From the NCBI RefSeq assembly GCF_000682675.1, contig NZ_AWFA01000025.1, positions 1 to 35,055 of the forward strand: 35,055 bases of DNA. Direction: 5' to 3'. The stretch's first letter is position 1; each line of letters begins with the position of its first letter. Positions 8,649 through 16,405 of this stretch are shown here, one piece after another. The notes below the pieces were generated by a model, which was not told where the DNA came from, ran no database searches, and saw only the letters and a program-made list of their open reading frames with translations. Source of the stretch: Hyphomonas pacifica (lineage in GTDB: Bacteria > Pseudomonadota > Alphaproteobacteria > Caulobacterales > Hyphomonadaceae). The translations under genes were made by a program, and so were the position numbers.

Positions 8649-9515
8649 TCAGGGCCGGGTAAGCTTTAACGCTTTGAGTGGCATCTCATACAGCGCGCCA
8701 TCGCGAGAGAAGAACAATGTCTCTCCATCTCCTGAAAGGCCGGCACCATAATCAATGCCTGCGGTATTCAGAGGCTCACCAAGGTTCATGGGTTCGTTCC
8801 AGGTTCCGTCATCAGCCTTCTGAGAGCCCCAGATATCCACGACGCCTAATTTGGGCGAGCGATGTGAGTAGAAGAAAAGCATCTTGCCATCCGCCGTCAG
8901 GGCGACGTGGTCGTTCGCGCGAGAGTCATTCAGCTCATTCAGCGGACGCTCCATGACCCAATCGCCATTCTGATCCTGACGTGCTTCTGCCATCTCATAT
9001 CCGCCCCCACCCATCCGGCTGTGATTGCTGACAAACACCATCAATCCGTCCGCCGAAACGGTCGCCATGATTTCATTCGCGCCTGTATTCAGGTCTCCCG
9101 GAACGGGTTTAGGTATCCCCCAGGCGCCATCTTCAAGAGGCACAGACCAGAGGTTTAAATCCTTGCGGCCCGGCATTTCAGGAAGCTCTTCATCGCTTGA
9201 ATAATACAGCGCACCATCTGCTGCACTGAAACTGGGGCCTGTCAGCGTCTTGCGCGCGGGCAGCTCCATGCGCTTGGGCTCGCTCCATCCCACCCCTTCA
9301 CGCCGCACTTCATACAACCACGTCTCATCGCCATTCTCCTTGGCGTAGACCCGTACCTGCCCATCTGAACTTTCTGTGAGAGAATATGCCCTCGTGAATT
9401 GGGTTGGCGCTTCCGCTTCAGGGAAGACGAGGCGCGGCTCGTTGCTTTGCGATCCGGAGCATGATGCCACAGTTAACGCCGCTACAATGGCGGACAGAAA
9501 AAAAGTTTTAGTCAT
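8649..9515 (-). CDS. PD40 beta-propeller lipoprotein
   Basis: A 288-aa protein with a lipoprotein signal (MTKTFFLSAIVAALTVASC, lipobox VASC, Cys 19), so it should be anchored in the membrane facing the periplasm. The body contains WD40-like/PD40 repeats of the TolB/peptidase propeller type: SFSAADGALYYSSDE, ATVSADGLMVFVSNHS, VALTADGKMLFFYSHRS and AGLSGDGETLFFSRDG, each a Ser/Asp-Gly-x-x-hydrophobic-Phe/Tyr strand pattern. Intervening segments such as WNEPMNLGEPLNTAG are typical of this family. No catalytic domain is attached, so binding or scaffolding is likelier than catalysis. It starts 6 nt after the stop of the upstream XRE-type regulator gene, so the two form an operon. The substrate or partner is unknown. 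Confidence 0.82.
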   Translation of the reverse strand: MTKTFFLSAIVAALTVASCSGSQSNEPRLVFPEAEAPTQFTRAYSLTESSDGQVRVYAKENGDETWLYEVRREGVGWSEPKRMELPARKTLTGPSFSAADGALYYSSDEELPEMPGRKDLNLWSVPLEDGAWGIPKPVPGDLNTGANEIMATVSADGLMVFVSNHSRMGGGGYEMAEARQDQNGDWVMERPLNELNDSRANDHVALTADGKMLFFYSHRSPKLGVVDIWGSQKADDGTWNEPMNLGEPLNTAGIDYGAGLSGDGETLFFSRDGALYEMPLKALKLTRP

Positions 9516-9521
9516 GATGCC

Positions 9522-9920
9522 TCACGTCAACAAATCGACAGGAACGTCCAGCGCCTCCGCCAGACGCTTGGCTGTTTTCAAACCATAAGACATTCCACGT
9601 TCTATGGCGGAGATATGGTTGGGGCGGATACCGCAAACGTCACTCAGATCCTTCTGGGTCATCAGGCGGAACTGACGCACAGCCCTTACGGCATTCTCAC
9701 CTTCACGGATCTTCTCGATGATTTCCTCCGGCAAGTTCAGCGGAGCTTCCTCTTCGACATTCCGAATCTGGTCACGCAGGTCGGCTATGTCGCGTTCAAG
9801 GTCCAACACCTTTTTCTCAAGATCCAACACCTTGATTTCAAGGGAATAAACCAGTTGAAAATCACCTGACACTGCCAGCACCCCTTTGTTACAGGCGAAG
9901 CGATATTCCGGATTGAGCAC
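9522..9920 (-). CDS. Coiled-coil/XRE-type helix-turn-helix regulator
   Basis: A 132-aa DNA-binding protein. The C-terminal 50 residues are an XRE/Cro-C1 helix-turn-helix (RQFRLMTQKDLSDVCGIRPNHISAIERGM). Before it lies a heptad-patterned coiled coil at about residues 28-58 (IKVLDLEKKVLDLERDIADL). The N-terminal segment (CNKGVLAVSGDFQLVYSLE) resembles the short strand-helix region that precedes the coiled coil in related XRE proteins, so I keep the GTG start at 9920 although no Shine-Dalgarno is visible. A GTG at 9872 with AAAGGGG 8 nt upstream is the alternative. It is followed after 6 nt by the PD40 lipoprotein gene. It may instead be the antitoxin-like member of a pair, but no toxin is present. 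Confidence 0.75.
   Translation of the reverse strand: MLNPEYRFACNKGVLAVSGDFQLVYSLEIKVLDLEKKVLDLERDIADLRDQIRNVEEEAPLNLPEEIIEKIREGENAVRAVRQFRLMTQKDLSDVCGIRPNHISAIERGMSYGLKTAKRLAEALDVPVDLLT
9798..9839. repeat. Two 21-bp tandem repeats encoding one coiled-coil heptad each
   Basis: AAG-RTCCAACACCTT occurs twice in register at 21-bp spacing within the XRE-type regulator gene. On the coding strand each copy gives KVLDLE(K/R), exactly one heptad, so a heptad was probably duplicated by slippage or unequal crossover. Confidence 0.7.
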
Positions 9921-10040
9921 GGTTTAGTGTCGGCTTTGATAAAGTTATGTGACACACACCTCCATATCGACTGAGCCCACGGCCACCTTCGCTTAACCGA
10001 ATCGGCAAAGTCTTCTCCATGGACAGAAATGGAGAGTCCC

Positions 10041-10340
10041 ATGTCCATAAAATGGGTTCGCAGGCGTGCGCACGCACGCAAACTACCTTCCGGCCAGGTT
10101 GTTCAGGTGGCGTCCTCCTGGGTACCTGTGGAGCGCAGCGATTCTGCCGGACCGGAGAAATCCTTTCATTCCGCCTGCCCGGTTTGTGACGCGCCCATAC
10201 TGAGCCAGCGCATGCCAAATGGCGGCTGGGTACATTATGAGCGCCACAAGAATTTCAGCCGCATCAAGCACCCATGCTTTTACAGGGGTGAAGACATGGC
10301 ACCTGAACGTGACACAGAGACAGGCGACCTTTTCGCCTGA
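10041..10340 (+). CDS. Small conserved-looking Cys/His protein, function unknown
   Basis: A 99-aa basic protein. The ATG at 10041 is preferred to the ATG at 10029 because GGAGAG sits 4 nt upstream of it. The N-terminus is strongly basic (MSIKWVRRRAHARKL). The middle holds ACPVCDAPILSQRMPNGGWVHYERHKN followed by RIKHPCFYRG (a CPVC knuckle, then His and Cys), which could bind one zinc ion. The tail is acidic (PERDTETGDLF). I do not recognise a named family. It is the only plus-strand gene between minus-strand operons and shares its upstream region with the divergent XRE regulator gene. Codon use looks native, and the strong ribosome site supports translation. Confidence 0.6.
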   Translation: MSIKWVRRRAHARKLPSGQVVQVASSWVPVERSDSAGPEKSFHSACPVCDAPILSQRMPNGGWVHYERHKNFSRIKHPCFYRGEDMAPERDTETGDLFA

Positions 10341-10351
10341 CCAGTGAGTGC

Positions 10352-11563
10352 CTAGGCGCGTTTTGCTTTCGCCTGCTTGCGCATCCGGATGAGACGCCGG
10401 AAGCCAAGAGAGATACCGGTGTAGACCAGAATGGCGCCCGCAAGTGAGGCTAGGCCAGCAATCGTCTGCCCGATCCACCCATAGACTTCGCCTGTATGGA
10501 TGAAGCGCAGGAAGATACGGGCCTTGCGTGCTGCAGTGGCATCATCACCGACAGGCGAACCAATGACTCCCGATCCGTCTTGCGCGAGGGTCAGCGTCCG
10601 CTTCTTGCCCGCTTGTGCGCCATTGCCCATGTCGACAGTCATTGTAACCGTTTCAGCCATTGGCTCTGGCAAGGTTACCGAGACACGTTTCCAGTTTTTG
10701 TAATCAGCGGTCGCTTGTCCCAACAGGGTTTCAAGCGACGCGGACGCGAAATCTGCCGGCATCTCCGAGGGCTGTATTTCCTGCTCTGCCGCAGCAGGCG
10801 GACCATTTCTGCCCGCGCTCTCGCCAAAGGCAGCATAGACCAGATTGTTGGCCCAGCCATAGGAGAAGACAGTGCCAGACACGACAATGGCAATCAGCGG
10901 CAACAAAGACCAGGCCGCCAGCACATGGTGCCAATTATAGTCCCGTGCCTGCGCGGTCCGCAGGCCCTTGCGGAAGAAAAGCTGCGTCTTGACGAAGGCC
11001 CACTTCCAGGTCCTCGGCCACCATAGAATGGCACCCGTGATCAACAGGCCGGCAAACACAAGATTGGCTGCGCCATTGATCGCCGCGCCCAATTCGCTGC
11101 GGCCGCCAGAGAAGGACAGCCAGCGGTGAATACGCATCACCCTTCCGAAGAAGGCTTTGGTCTTCTCGCCAGCCTCCGGCATGGCCTCCGCAGTGAATGG
11201 GTTCAACAAGGTATTGTCGCGGCGTCCCTTTGACAGGATCACCGCGTCGGTACGGTCTTTGGGAATGACCAGCGTATTACCGGGCTCGGCTCCCATCGCG
11301 ATACTGGCTTCAGCCAAGGTATCGACCGTCATAGGGTCAGCTTCCTCTGGCGCGAGCACCGCCGCATTCTCGGCAGCGCGTATCATCTGACGCTCATAGG
11401 TCAGCAATACGCCCGTAACCGACATCAGAAGGATGAAAACTCCTGCGAGCGCACCCATTACAAAGTGCGTCCAGAAAAATACGCGTCGCATCATTTGCCC
11501 CTGTTTCGTCTTCTGCCCTTTAACGGGCGCGTCATCGAAATCCGTCGCCAGCGCAGATTTCAT
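10352..11563 (-). CDS. PepSY-associated membrane protein
   Basis: An inner-membrane PepSY_TM family protein, usually linked to iron uptake or surface ferric reduction and often found with TonB receptors. The ATG at 11563 gives 403 aa. A GGAG lies 13 nt upstream; the double ATG at 11494 with AGGGGC just ahead is a real alternative. Membrane segments: MMRRVFFWTHFVMGALAGVF (about residues 25-45, with the family's RR-FWTH entry), NLVFAGLLITGAILWWPRTW, VLAAWSLLPLIAIVVSGTVF and a C-terminal IAGLASLAGAILVYTG. RIHRWLSF and WHHVLAAW supply the conserved histidines typical of heme-binding members. The tail is basic (RRLIRMRKQAKAKRA). A Fur-like site in the leader supports iron control. Confidence 0.85.
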   Translation of the reverse strand: MKSALATDFDDAPVKGQKTKQGQMMRRVFFWTHFVMGALAGVFILLMSVTGVLLTYERQMIRAAENAAVLAPEEADPMTVDTLAEASIAMGAEPGNTLVIPKDRTDAVILSKGRRDNTLLNPFTAEAMPEAGEKTKAFFGRVMRIHRWLSFSGGRSELGAAINGAANLVFAGLLITGAILWWPRTWKWAFVKTQLFFRKGLRTAQARDYNWHHVLAAWSLLPLIAIVVSGTVFSYGWANNLVYAAFGESAGRNGPPAAAEQEIQPSEMPADFASASLETLLGQATADYKNWKRVSVTLPEPMAETVTMTVDMGNGAQAGKKRTLTLAQDGSGVIGSPVGDDATAARKARIFLRFIHTGEVYGWIGQTIAGLASLAGAILVYTGISLGFRRLIRMRKQAKAKRA

Positions 11564-11591
11564 TACACACAGGGAACTCCTTACACGACAA

Positions 11592-11606
11592 TGCGAATGA
11601 TTTGCA
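11592..11606. promoter_or_regulatory. Fur-family box in the PepSY gene leader
   Basis: TGCGAAT-G-ATTTGCA is a 7-1-7 inverted repeat with one mismatch between the arms, the geometry of Fur-family sites (TGCnAATnATTnGCA-like in alphaproteobacteria). The overlapping ATTTGCAAAT (11600-11609) is itself a perfect palindrome, and AATGCA continues to 11612. It sits about 30 nt upstream of the start codon, well placed for repression. Confidence 0.5.
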
Positions 11607-11754
11607 AATGCATATCCATGACAAATAAAGGGATCACGGGAACACATAAAAACTGCCAGCGCGCGGCAATGGCCACACACTGGCAATGAAAGTCTCAAGC
11701 GCTATATGGCTGCGCCGTGTTACATTTAACACCGCAACGGCGACGTATTCAAAG

Positions 11755-13212
11755 CTACTGCTTCGCGGCCTGTGCCTCGACGAGAGCATTCAGGATTGCG
11801 CTGAAGTGTGTGTTCGCATCGAACTTCTTCTCTCCCGTCGTCCAGCCGAGCCTGACGATCACGACATTCTGCGATGGGAAGATACCAACAATTTGGCCAT
11901 TATGGCCCATCGCGAAGTAGGCATCTTCTGGAAGATCCGGCAGATAGCGACCGTCTCCCTCCTCTGCCTCGCCATTCAGCCAGAAGCTGCCCCCGTAAAT
12001 ACCCTGCGCATTTGCGGGGGCCGGGGTGCGGACAAAGTCCACCCAGTCAGAAGACAGTATCTGCTGCCCGTCTATCTTGCCCTGGTTCAGGAACAGAAGA
12101 CCGAACTGCGCCCAGTCCCTGCCTGTTGCATAAACATAGGAGCTGCCGACAGGTGTTCCGGCCGTGTCTTGTTCGAAGGTAACGCTCTTCATGCCAGCCG
12201 GGGCAAACAGGCGCTCGCGCAGATAGGCCTGGGTCGCCTTGCTTCCTCCAAGAGCATCCGTCAGCGCACGTGCAACAATATTCGTTGTGCCAGAAGAATA
12301 AGACCAGACCGTTCCCGGCTCCGCCTCAAGCGGCTTGTTGGCCGCATAGGCGGCCATGTCAGGCTCCAGGAAGAGCATCCGAACGCTGTCATTATCCTGC
12401 GTGTACTCTTCCACAAAGCTCAGCCCACTGCTCATCTGCAGAAGATTTCGCAATGTGATTTCTGCACGCGGATCATCACCCTTCCACTCAGGAACGGGTA
12501 GTGGGGCATCCAGCTCCAGAAGGCCATCCTTGACGACGAGTCCCGCCAGCGCTGCTGTCACACTCTTACTCATGGACCAGCCGAGCAGCGGCATGGAAGC
12601 ATCAAACCCGTCTGCATATTGCTCGCCCACAATCTGACCGTCCCGGATCACGACAAGCGCGCGTGTCCGCAGATCGCCTTCCGGGTCCACCATGGCCGCA
12701 TCAAAGGCTGCCTGAAGCGCCGTATCTGCGGAGACAATCTCTGGCGCTTGAGACACATGGTCAGGAACACTCTCCAAGTCAGACGGATCTGTATCAAGCG
12801 TGCATCCTGATACCGGATCATAGCTGGCCACTCGATGGAAGGGGCCGACCTGAGCCTTGACCGAATGATTTGCCTCATCGACTTCGTAGGAGATGACCGA
12901 GGTTGGCGGCCAAAGAGGCGCAATATCGTTCGTGACGACATCTTCCTCGCTGCGATGGGATATGAAGATACCCGAGCAAAGCACTTTGGCGCCGACCCCC
13001 GTAGCAATAGCCGCGCCCTTGGCAATTTCACTCTCGGCGGAAGCCGCTTCAGTTTTGGCCTCCTGGGCGCCAGCTTGCGTCACAACCATGATCACCCCGG
13101 AAAAGAGTAAAAGAGAACGCCAGGCAGAACGACACTTCCGTCCCGAAGACACACTGAATGACTGAAAGTCAGATGACAGTTTAAGTCCGCACTCAGATGG
13201 TTGAATCTGCAT
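11755..13212 (-). CDS. Serine hydrolase, beta-lactamase/6-aminohexanoate-dimer-hydrolase (NylB) type
   Basis: A 485-aa serine hydrolase of the class C beta-lactamase/esterase fold. The ATG at 13212 has AAAGGA about 8 nt upstream. The N-terminus has an unusually long polar region before a hydrophobic export segment (SLLLFSGVIMVVTQAGAQ), so it is probably periplasmic or membrane-tethered. Active-site motifs: SMSK at about residues 213-216 (nucleophile Ser and Lys), YSS at about 305-307, and HNG in MGHNGQIV near residue 440. WSMSK and ELDAPLPVPEWKGDDPRAEITLRNLL resemble NylB-type enzymes. An N-terminal region of about 130 residues precedes the catalytic domain. It follows a TonB receptor by 60 nt and is probably co-transcribed, suggesting that it acts on the imported compound. 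The substrate is unknown. Confidence 0.85.
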   Translation of the reverse strand: MQIQPSECGLKLSSDFQSFSVSSGRKCRSAWRSLLLFSGVIMVVTQAGAQEAKTEAASAESEIAKGAAIATGVGAKVLCSGIFISHRSEEDVVTNDIAPLWPPTSVISYEVDEANHSVKAQVGPFHRVASYDPVSGCTLDTDPSDLESVPDHVSQAPEIVSADTALQAAFDAAMVDPEGDLRTRALVVIRDGQIVGEQYADGFDASMPLLGWSMSKSVTAALAGLVVKDGLLELDAPLPVPEWKGDDPRAEITLRNLLQMSSGLSFVEEYTQDNDSVRMLFLEPDMAAYAANKPLEAEPGTVWSYSSGTTNIVARALTDALGGSKATQAYLRERLFAPAGMKSVTFEQDTAGTPVGSSYVYATGRDWAQFGLLFLNQGKIDGQQILSSDWVDFVRTPAPANAQGIYGGSFWLNGEAEEGDGRYLPDLPEDAYFAMGHNGQIVGIFPSQNVVIVRLGWTTGEKKFDANTHFSAILNALVEAQAAKQ

Positions 13213-13272
13213 GAGGTATCCTTTCAAGCTTTACCGGGGAACAGGTGTTTTATGGGTAGGCCCGAATGGGCA

Positions 13273-15531
13273 TCAGAATCTGATGCGCGCTTCTGCCCCC
13301 CAGCTCATTGGCTCGCCTCTGTATTCGAGAAGCGCCCCCAGGAATTCGCGACCATAGCTGACCAGATAGTCCTCGTCCGTCAGATTGCGGGAGTAGAGCG
13401 CCAACTCCCAGCCTTTGCTGCCTGCAATACCGACACGGGCATCCAGAAGTCCGTACCCAGGCACCTTGCCGAAGGAGATGACTTCGCTGCCAACCGCACG
13501 CGTGGAGTAATTGTTCTCTTCCACGTAATAGTTGGAACGATAGCTATACTGAGCCGCAGCAAACAGGCTGAGCTCCTGACTGATCTGACGATCATAATCC
13601 AGGCCAATCGTTCCCTGGAACTTGGAAGCGCGCGGCAAGCGGTTCCCGGCGACGTTCACGCCACCAGCACCACCGCCCGGAAAATCAGTAAAAGTTGTAT
13701 CGAGCAGACCAATACCGCCCTGGATGCGCAGATCATCACTCACATGGAACATGCCCTCTGCCTCAATACCCTGGCTGCGTACAGACCCGGCATTACTTAT
13801 GGCAATGACAGTCTGACCGCCACCAAGCTCACGATACTGATTAACCTGATAGTCGGTATAGTCCGCTGTGAACGCGGAGAGATTCAACGTCGCACGATTG
13901 TTGAAGAACGCGCCTTTCAGGCCGATCTCGTAGTTGTCGACAGTTTCTTTGCGGAATTCCACACCGTCAGGAAAGATGGATGCGGAAATGAAGTCCAGAT
14001 TGTACCCACCGCTTTTGTACCCCGTGGAATAACGGGCATAGGTGTTGACCTCTGGCGTGATGCGATAGGTCAGTGTCAGGGTCGGCGAGACGTCGCGGTC
14101 CACACGGTCTTCATCGACCGTACCTGTGGCGATGCCGAAGGCTGGTGCAGCGCTTCCGTCAATCGACCAATCGACAGTCTTCTTCTCCCATGACCAGCGC
14201 AAACCAAGGCTCGCTTCCAGTTTGGGCAGAATGTCGTAGGCAATATTGCCATAGATTGCGGCATTCTCGGTTTTCAGCTGACCTCCGCTAAGCGCCCCAG
14301 TTCCTGGTGCCAGCCCCAGCGCGCCCCCCAGCGCTCCGCCTAAGGCGTCACGCTTTGTATCGCTATCCTGTGAGTAGAGATACAGACCAACAAGATATGT
14401 AAAACGTCCATCATCCGGGGAAATTAGCTGAAGTTCTTCAGACGTCTGCTGATAATTATCCTCATAATTGACATAGAGCAGATCAAGCGCGGAGCGGTCA
14501 GCATCAAAGCTCGTGCTGAATTCCGTTTCCCGATAGGCCGTGATGGACTTCAGGATATGGTTGCTGGGCAGCTCATAGGAGGCCTCGGCAGAGACACCCC
14601 AGATCGTGCGGTCATCATCCTTGATACGGCCCGGCGTGTAGCTGATGACATTTCTCGTCGGCGCAGCCGTGTCAAGCGCAGAGCCGAAAGAGTTCGTCAG
14701 CGGATCACCATTGTTCGGCCGGTCATTGGCGAACAATGCATCGGCAGAAAGGTACAACGTGAAGGGGCCGCCATCATCAATGTTGATCTGGCCACGCACA
14801 CTTTGCGAATCCCGGCTCGGCGTCTCTGCGCCATCGGTGATGTTGCGGATATAGCCGTCACGCTTGACGCTGGAGGCCGCCAGGCTGGCAGAGACCGTTT
14901 CCGTTACTGGACCGGAGACGCGGAACGCATATTGTTCCTGGCCCAGATTACCGATGCGTGCGAATGCTTCCCCGGTAAACGTATTTCCGGGGCGTTTGGT
15001 AATCAGGTTGATGGCGCCAGCATCATTGTTCTTGCCGAACAGCGTCCCCTGTGGGCCGCGCAGTACTTCGACCCGCTCAAGTCCCAGAAGGTCCTGGTCA
15101 AGCGCAGGAGACTGGCCGAGATAGACACCGTCAATGTAAAGACCGGCCCGGCTATCAAAGCCGATATTCCGGCTACTTGAGCCAACACCGCGGATCGTCA
15201 GAGTCGCACCAAGTGCTGATGTGGAAGCGATATCCACATTGGGCACATAATTGGCAACATCTTGTACGCGCTGGGAGGAAGTCGCTTCAAGCTGCGCGCT
15301 GCCGACAGCGGCAATTGAGCTTGGCACGTCGAGCAGATTTTCTTCGCGGCGCTGAGCCACAACGACAATCGCGTCATAAACCTTATCAGCGTCCTTGGCT
15401 TCAGCCTCGACTGAGCTGACCTCTGCGTCCTGAGCGGGCGTCGTCTCTGTCAGCGCTTGAGCCTGTGCCGACAAGGGCAGAATCAAAGCACAGCTGCTCA
15501 GCAGAACACGGCGTACGGAAAACAATTGCAT
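13273..15531 (-). CDS. TonB-dependent receptor in the TetR-receptor-hydrolase operon
   Basis: A 752-aa outer-membrane receptor of the iron-complex-receptor superfamily as commonly expanded in hyphomonads and sphingomonads. The start at 15529-15531 has AGAGGAAAGG upstream and a signal peptide (MQLFSVRRVLLSSCALILPL, cleavage near SAQA-QA). A TonB-box-like DAIVVVAQRREENLLDVP leads to the plug, with TIRGVGSSSRN, GLYIDGVYLG and the diagnostic LERVEVLRGPQGTLFGKN and GAINLITKRP. The barrel ends in WGAEARIRF with a terminal Phe. It lies between a TetR gene and a serine hydrolase gene. An organic ester- or amide-containing nutrient is a reasonable guess, since control looks TetR-based and no Fur box is visible ahead of it. 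The ligand cannot be read from sequence. Confidence 0.92.
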   Translation of the reverse strand: MQLFSVRRVLLSSCALILPLSAQAQALTETTPAQDAEVSSVEAEAKDADKVYDAIVVVAQRREENLLDVPSSIAAVGSAQLEATSSQRVQDVANYVPNVDIASTSALGATLTIRGVGSSSRNIGFDSRAGLYIDGVYLGQSPALDQDLLGLERVEVLRGPQGTLFGKNNDAGAINLITKRPGNTFTGEAFARIGNLGQEQYAFRVSGPVTETVSASLAASSVKRDGYIRNITDGAETPSRDSQSVRGQINIDDGGPFTLYLSADALFANDRPNNGDPLTNSFGSALDTAAPTRNVISYTPGRIKDDDRTIWGVSAEASYELPSNHILKSITAYRETEFSTSFDADRSALDLLYVNYEDNYQQTSEELQLISPDDGRFTYLVGLYLYSQDSDTKRDALGGALGGALGLAPGTGALSGGQLKTENAAIYGNIAYDILPKLEASLGLRWSWEKKTVDWSIDGSAAPAFGIATGTVDEDRVDRDVSPTLTLTYRITPEVNTYARYSTGYKSGGYNLDFISASIFPDGVEFRKETVDNYEIGLKGAFFNNRATLNLSAFTADYTDYQVNQYRELGGGQTVIAISNAGSVRSQGIEAEGMFHVSDDLRIQGGIGLLDTTFTDFPGGGAGGVNVAGNRLPRASKFQGTIGLDYDRQISQELSLFAAAQYSYRSNYYVEENNYSTRAVGSEVISFGKVPGYGLLDARVGIAGSKGWELALYSRNLTDEDYLVSYGREFLGALLEYRGEPMSWGAEARIRF

Positions 15532-15601
15532 AAAAGTAACCTTTCCTCTGGAACACGCGGATCCATCCGCATTCCTCGGTCAGGAAAATGACACAATAGC
15601 A

Positions 15602-15627
15602 ATTACGAAACAATACTGTTTCGTAAT
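15602..15627. promoter_or_regulatory. Perfect inverted repeat, probable TetR-family operator
   Basis: ATTACGAAACA and TGTTTCGTAAT are perfect 11-bp arms with a 4-nt spacer. The repeat sits 3 nt after the TetR gene stop codon and about 70 nt before the receptor start codon. The GAAAC/GTTTC core and size suit a TetR dimer. No U-tract follows on the minus strand, so a terminator is less likely. No second copy was seen ahead of the TetR gene. Confidence 0.7.
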
Positions 15628-15630
15628 CAT

Positions 15631-16260
15631 TCAATCTTCAAGGGATATGTCTTTCAGAACACCGTCCAGTACGGTTGATATGAAGTCCTCATCGCATGGC
15701 AATTGCAACAAAAGCGAGCGGTGCCATATCGGCCCGAAGATCTGGTGCGCCACGAAATCGAAGCGGATATCCGGTTTGATTCGCCCTTTTCGCTGTGCGC
15801 GCTGCAGAAGATCGATAAGCGGTGCATTGCGCTCCCGGTCCAGTTCCTGGATCAGGTGACGCAACTCTTCATCTGCACTAGCAACGGAAAAGGCATGACG
15901 GAAAAGCCCACCTACCCGCTTGTCTGCCAGAAGTTCAGCGCGGTTGCGCATCCCTCGCGCCAAATTCTCCCTCAGGTTGCTTCCGCGGATAACAGGCGGG
16001 CTTGAATCCTGCAGGATTCGGGCAACCGTAGACGTAAAAACCGGGTTGATGGAATCCCAACGCCGGTAAAACGTCGCGCGGGATACCTTGGCCAGCTTGC
16101 AGACACGCTCAATCGTCAGAGAGCTCACGTCTTCATCCTCGATGATCTTCAGCGCGGCGCTCGTCAGGCGCTCAAGGATCTTGTCGCTCGGTGGTCGTCC
16201 GCGCCGGGCTGCCCCGGCCTCCGCATCTCTTGCTTCGCGCACACTCGATTTTTCGGACAT
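15631..16260 (-). CDS. TetR/AcrR-family transcriptional regulator
   Basis: A 209-aa one-component regulator. After a polar, Arg-rich lead (EAGAARRGRPPSDKILERL) comes the TetR helix-turn-helix at about residues 30-75 (LTSAALKIIEDEDVSSLTIERVCKLAKVSRATFYRRW). The C-terminal helical ligand-binding domain (about 90-205) resembles the TetR_C_11 type (RNRAELLADKRVGGLFRHAF, then FVAHQIFGPIWHRSLL). It is on the same strand as, and upstream of, the TonB receptor and hydrolase genes. The perfect inverted repeat directly behind its stop codon is the likely target. Repression relieved by the transported compound is the simplest model (inference). Confidence 0.88.
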   Translation of the reverse strand: MSEKSSVREARDAEAGAARRGRPPSDKILERLTSAALKIIEDEDVSSLTIERVCKLAKVSRATFYRRWDSINPVFTSTVARILQDSSPPVIRGSNLRENLARGMRNRAELLADKRVGGLFRHAFSVASADEELRHLIQELDRERNAPLIDLLQRAQRKGRIKPDIRFDFVAHQIFGPIWHRSLLLQLPCDEDFISTVLDGVLKDISLED

Positions 16261-16405
16261 CTCGGCCTCGCCTAAGACTTAAATGGAGACAGCGTCCAGG
16301 CACAGCCCGGATGATACCATATCCATTCAAGATCATTCCCTACTGTCCGAGACTAGCAGGTCTTGCGCAGCAGCCAACACTACAACTCGCAATCCCCCCC
16401 CGGCG

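Noticed and set aside
11717-11732. GTGTTA/TAACAC hairpin downstream of the serine hydrolase
   Set aside because: The stem is only 6 bp and no U-tract follows on the minus strand, so I do not call it a terminator.
13240-13290. GCCC/GGGC small hairpin between the TonB receptor and the serine hydrolase
   Set aside because: The stem is only 4 bp, too short to support a terminator or regulatory call.
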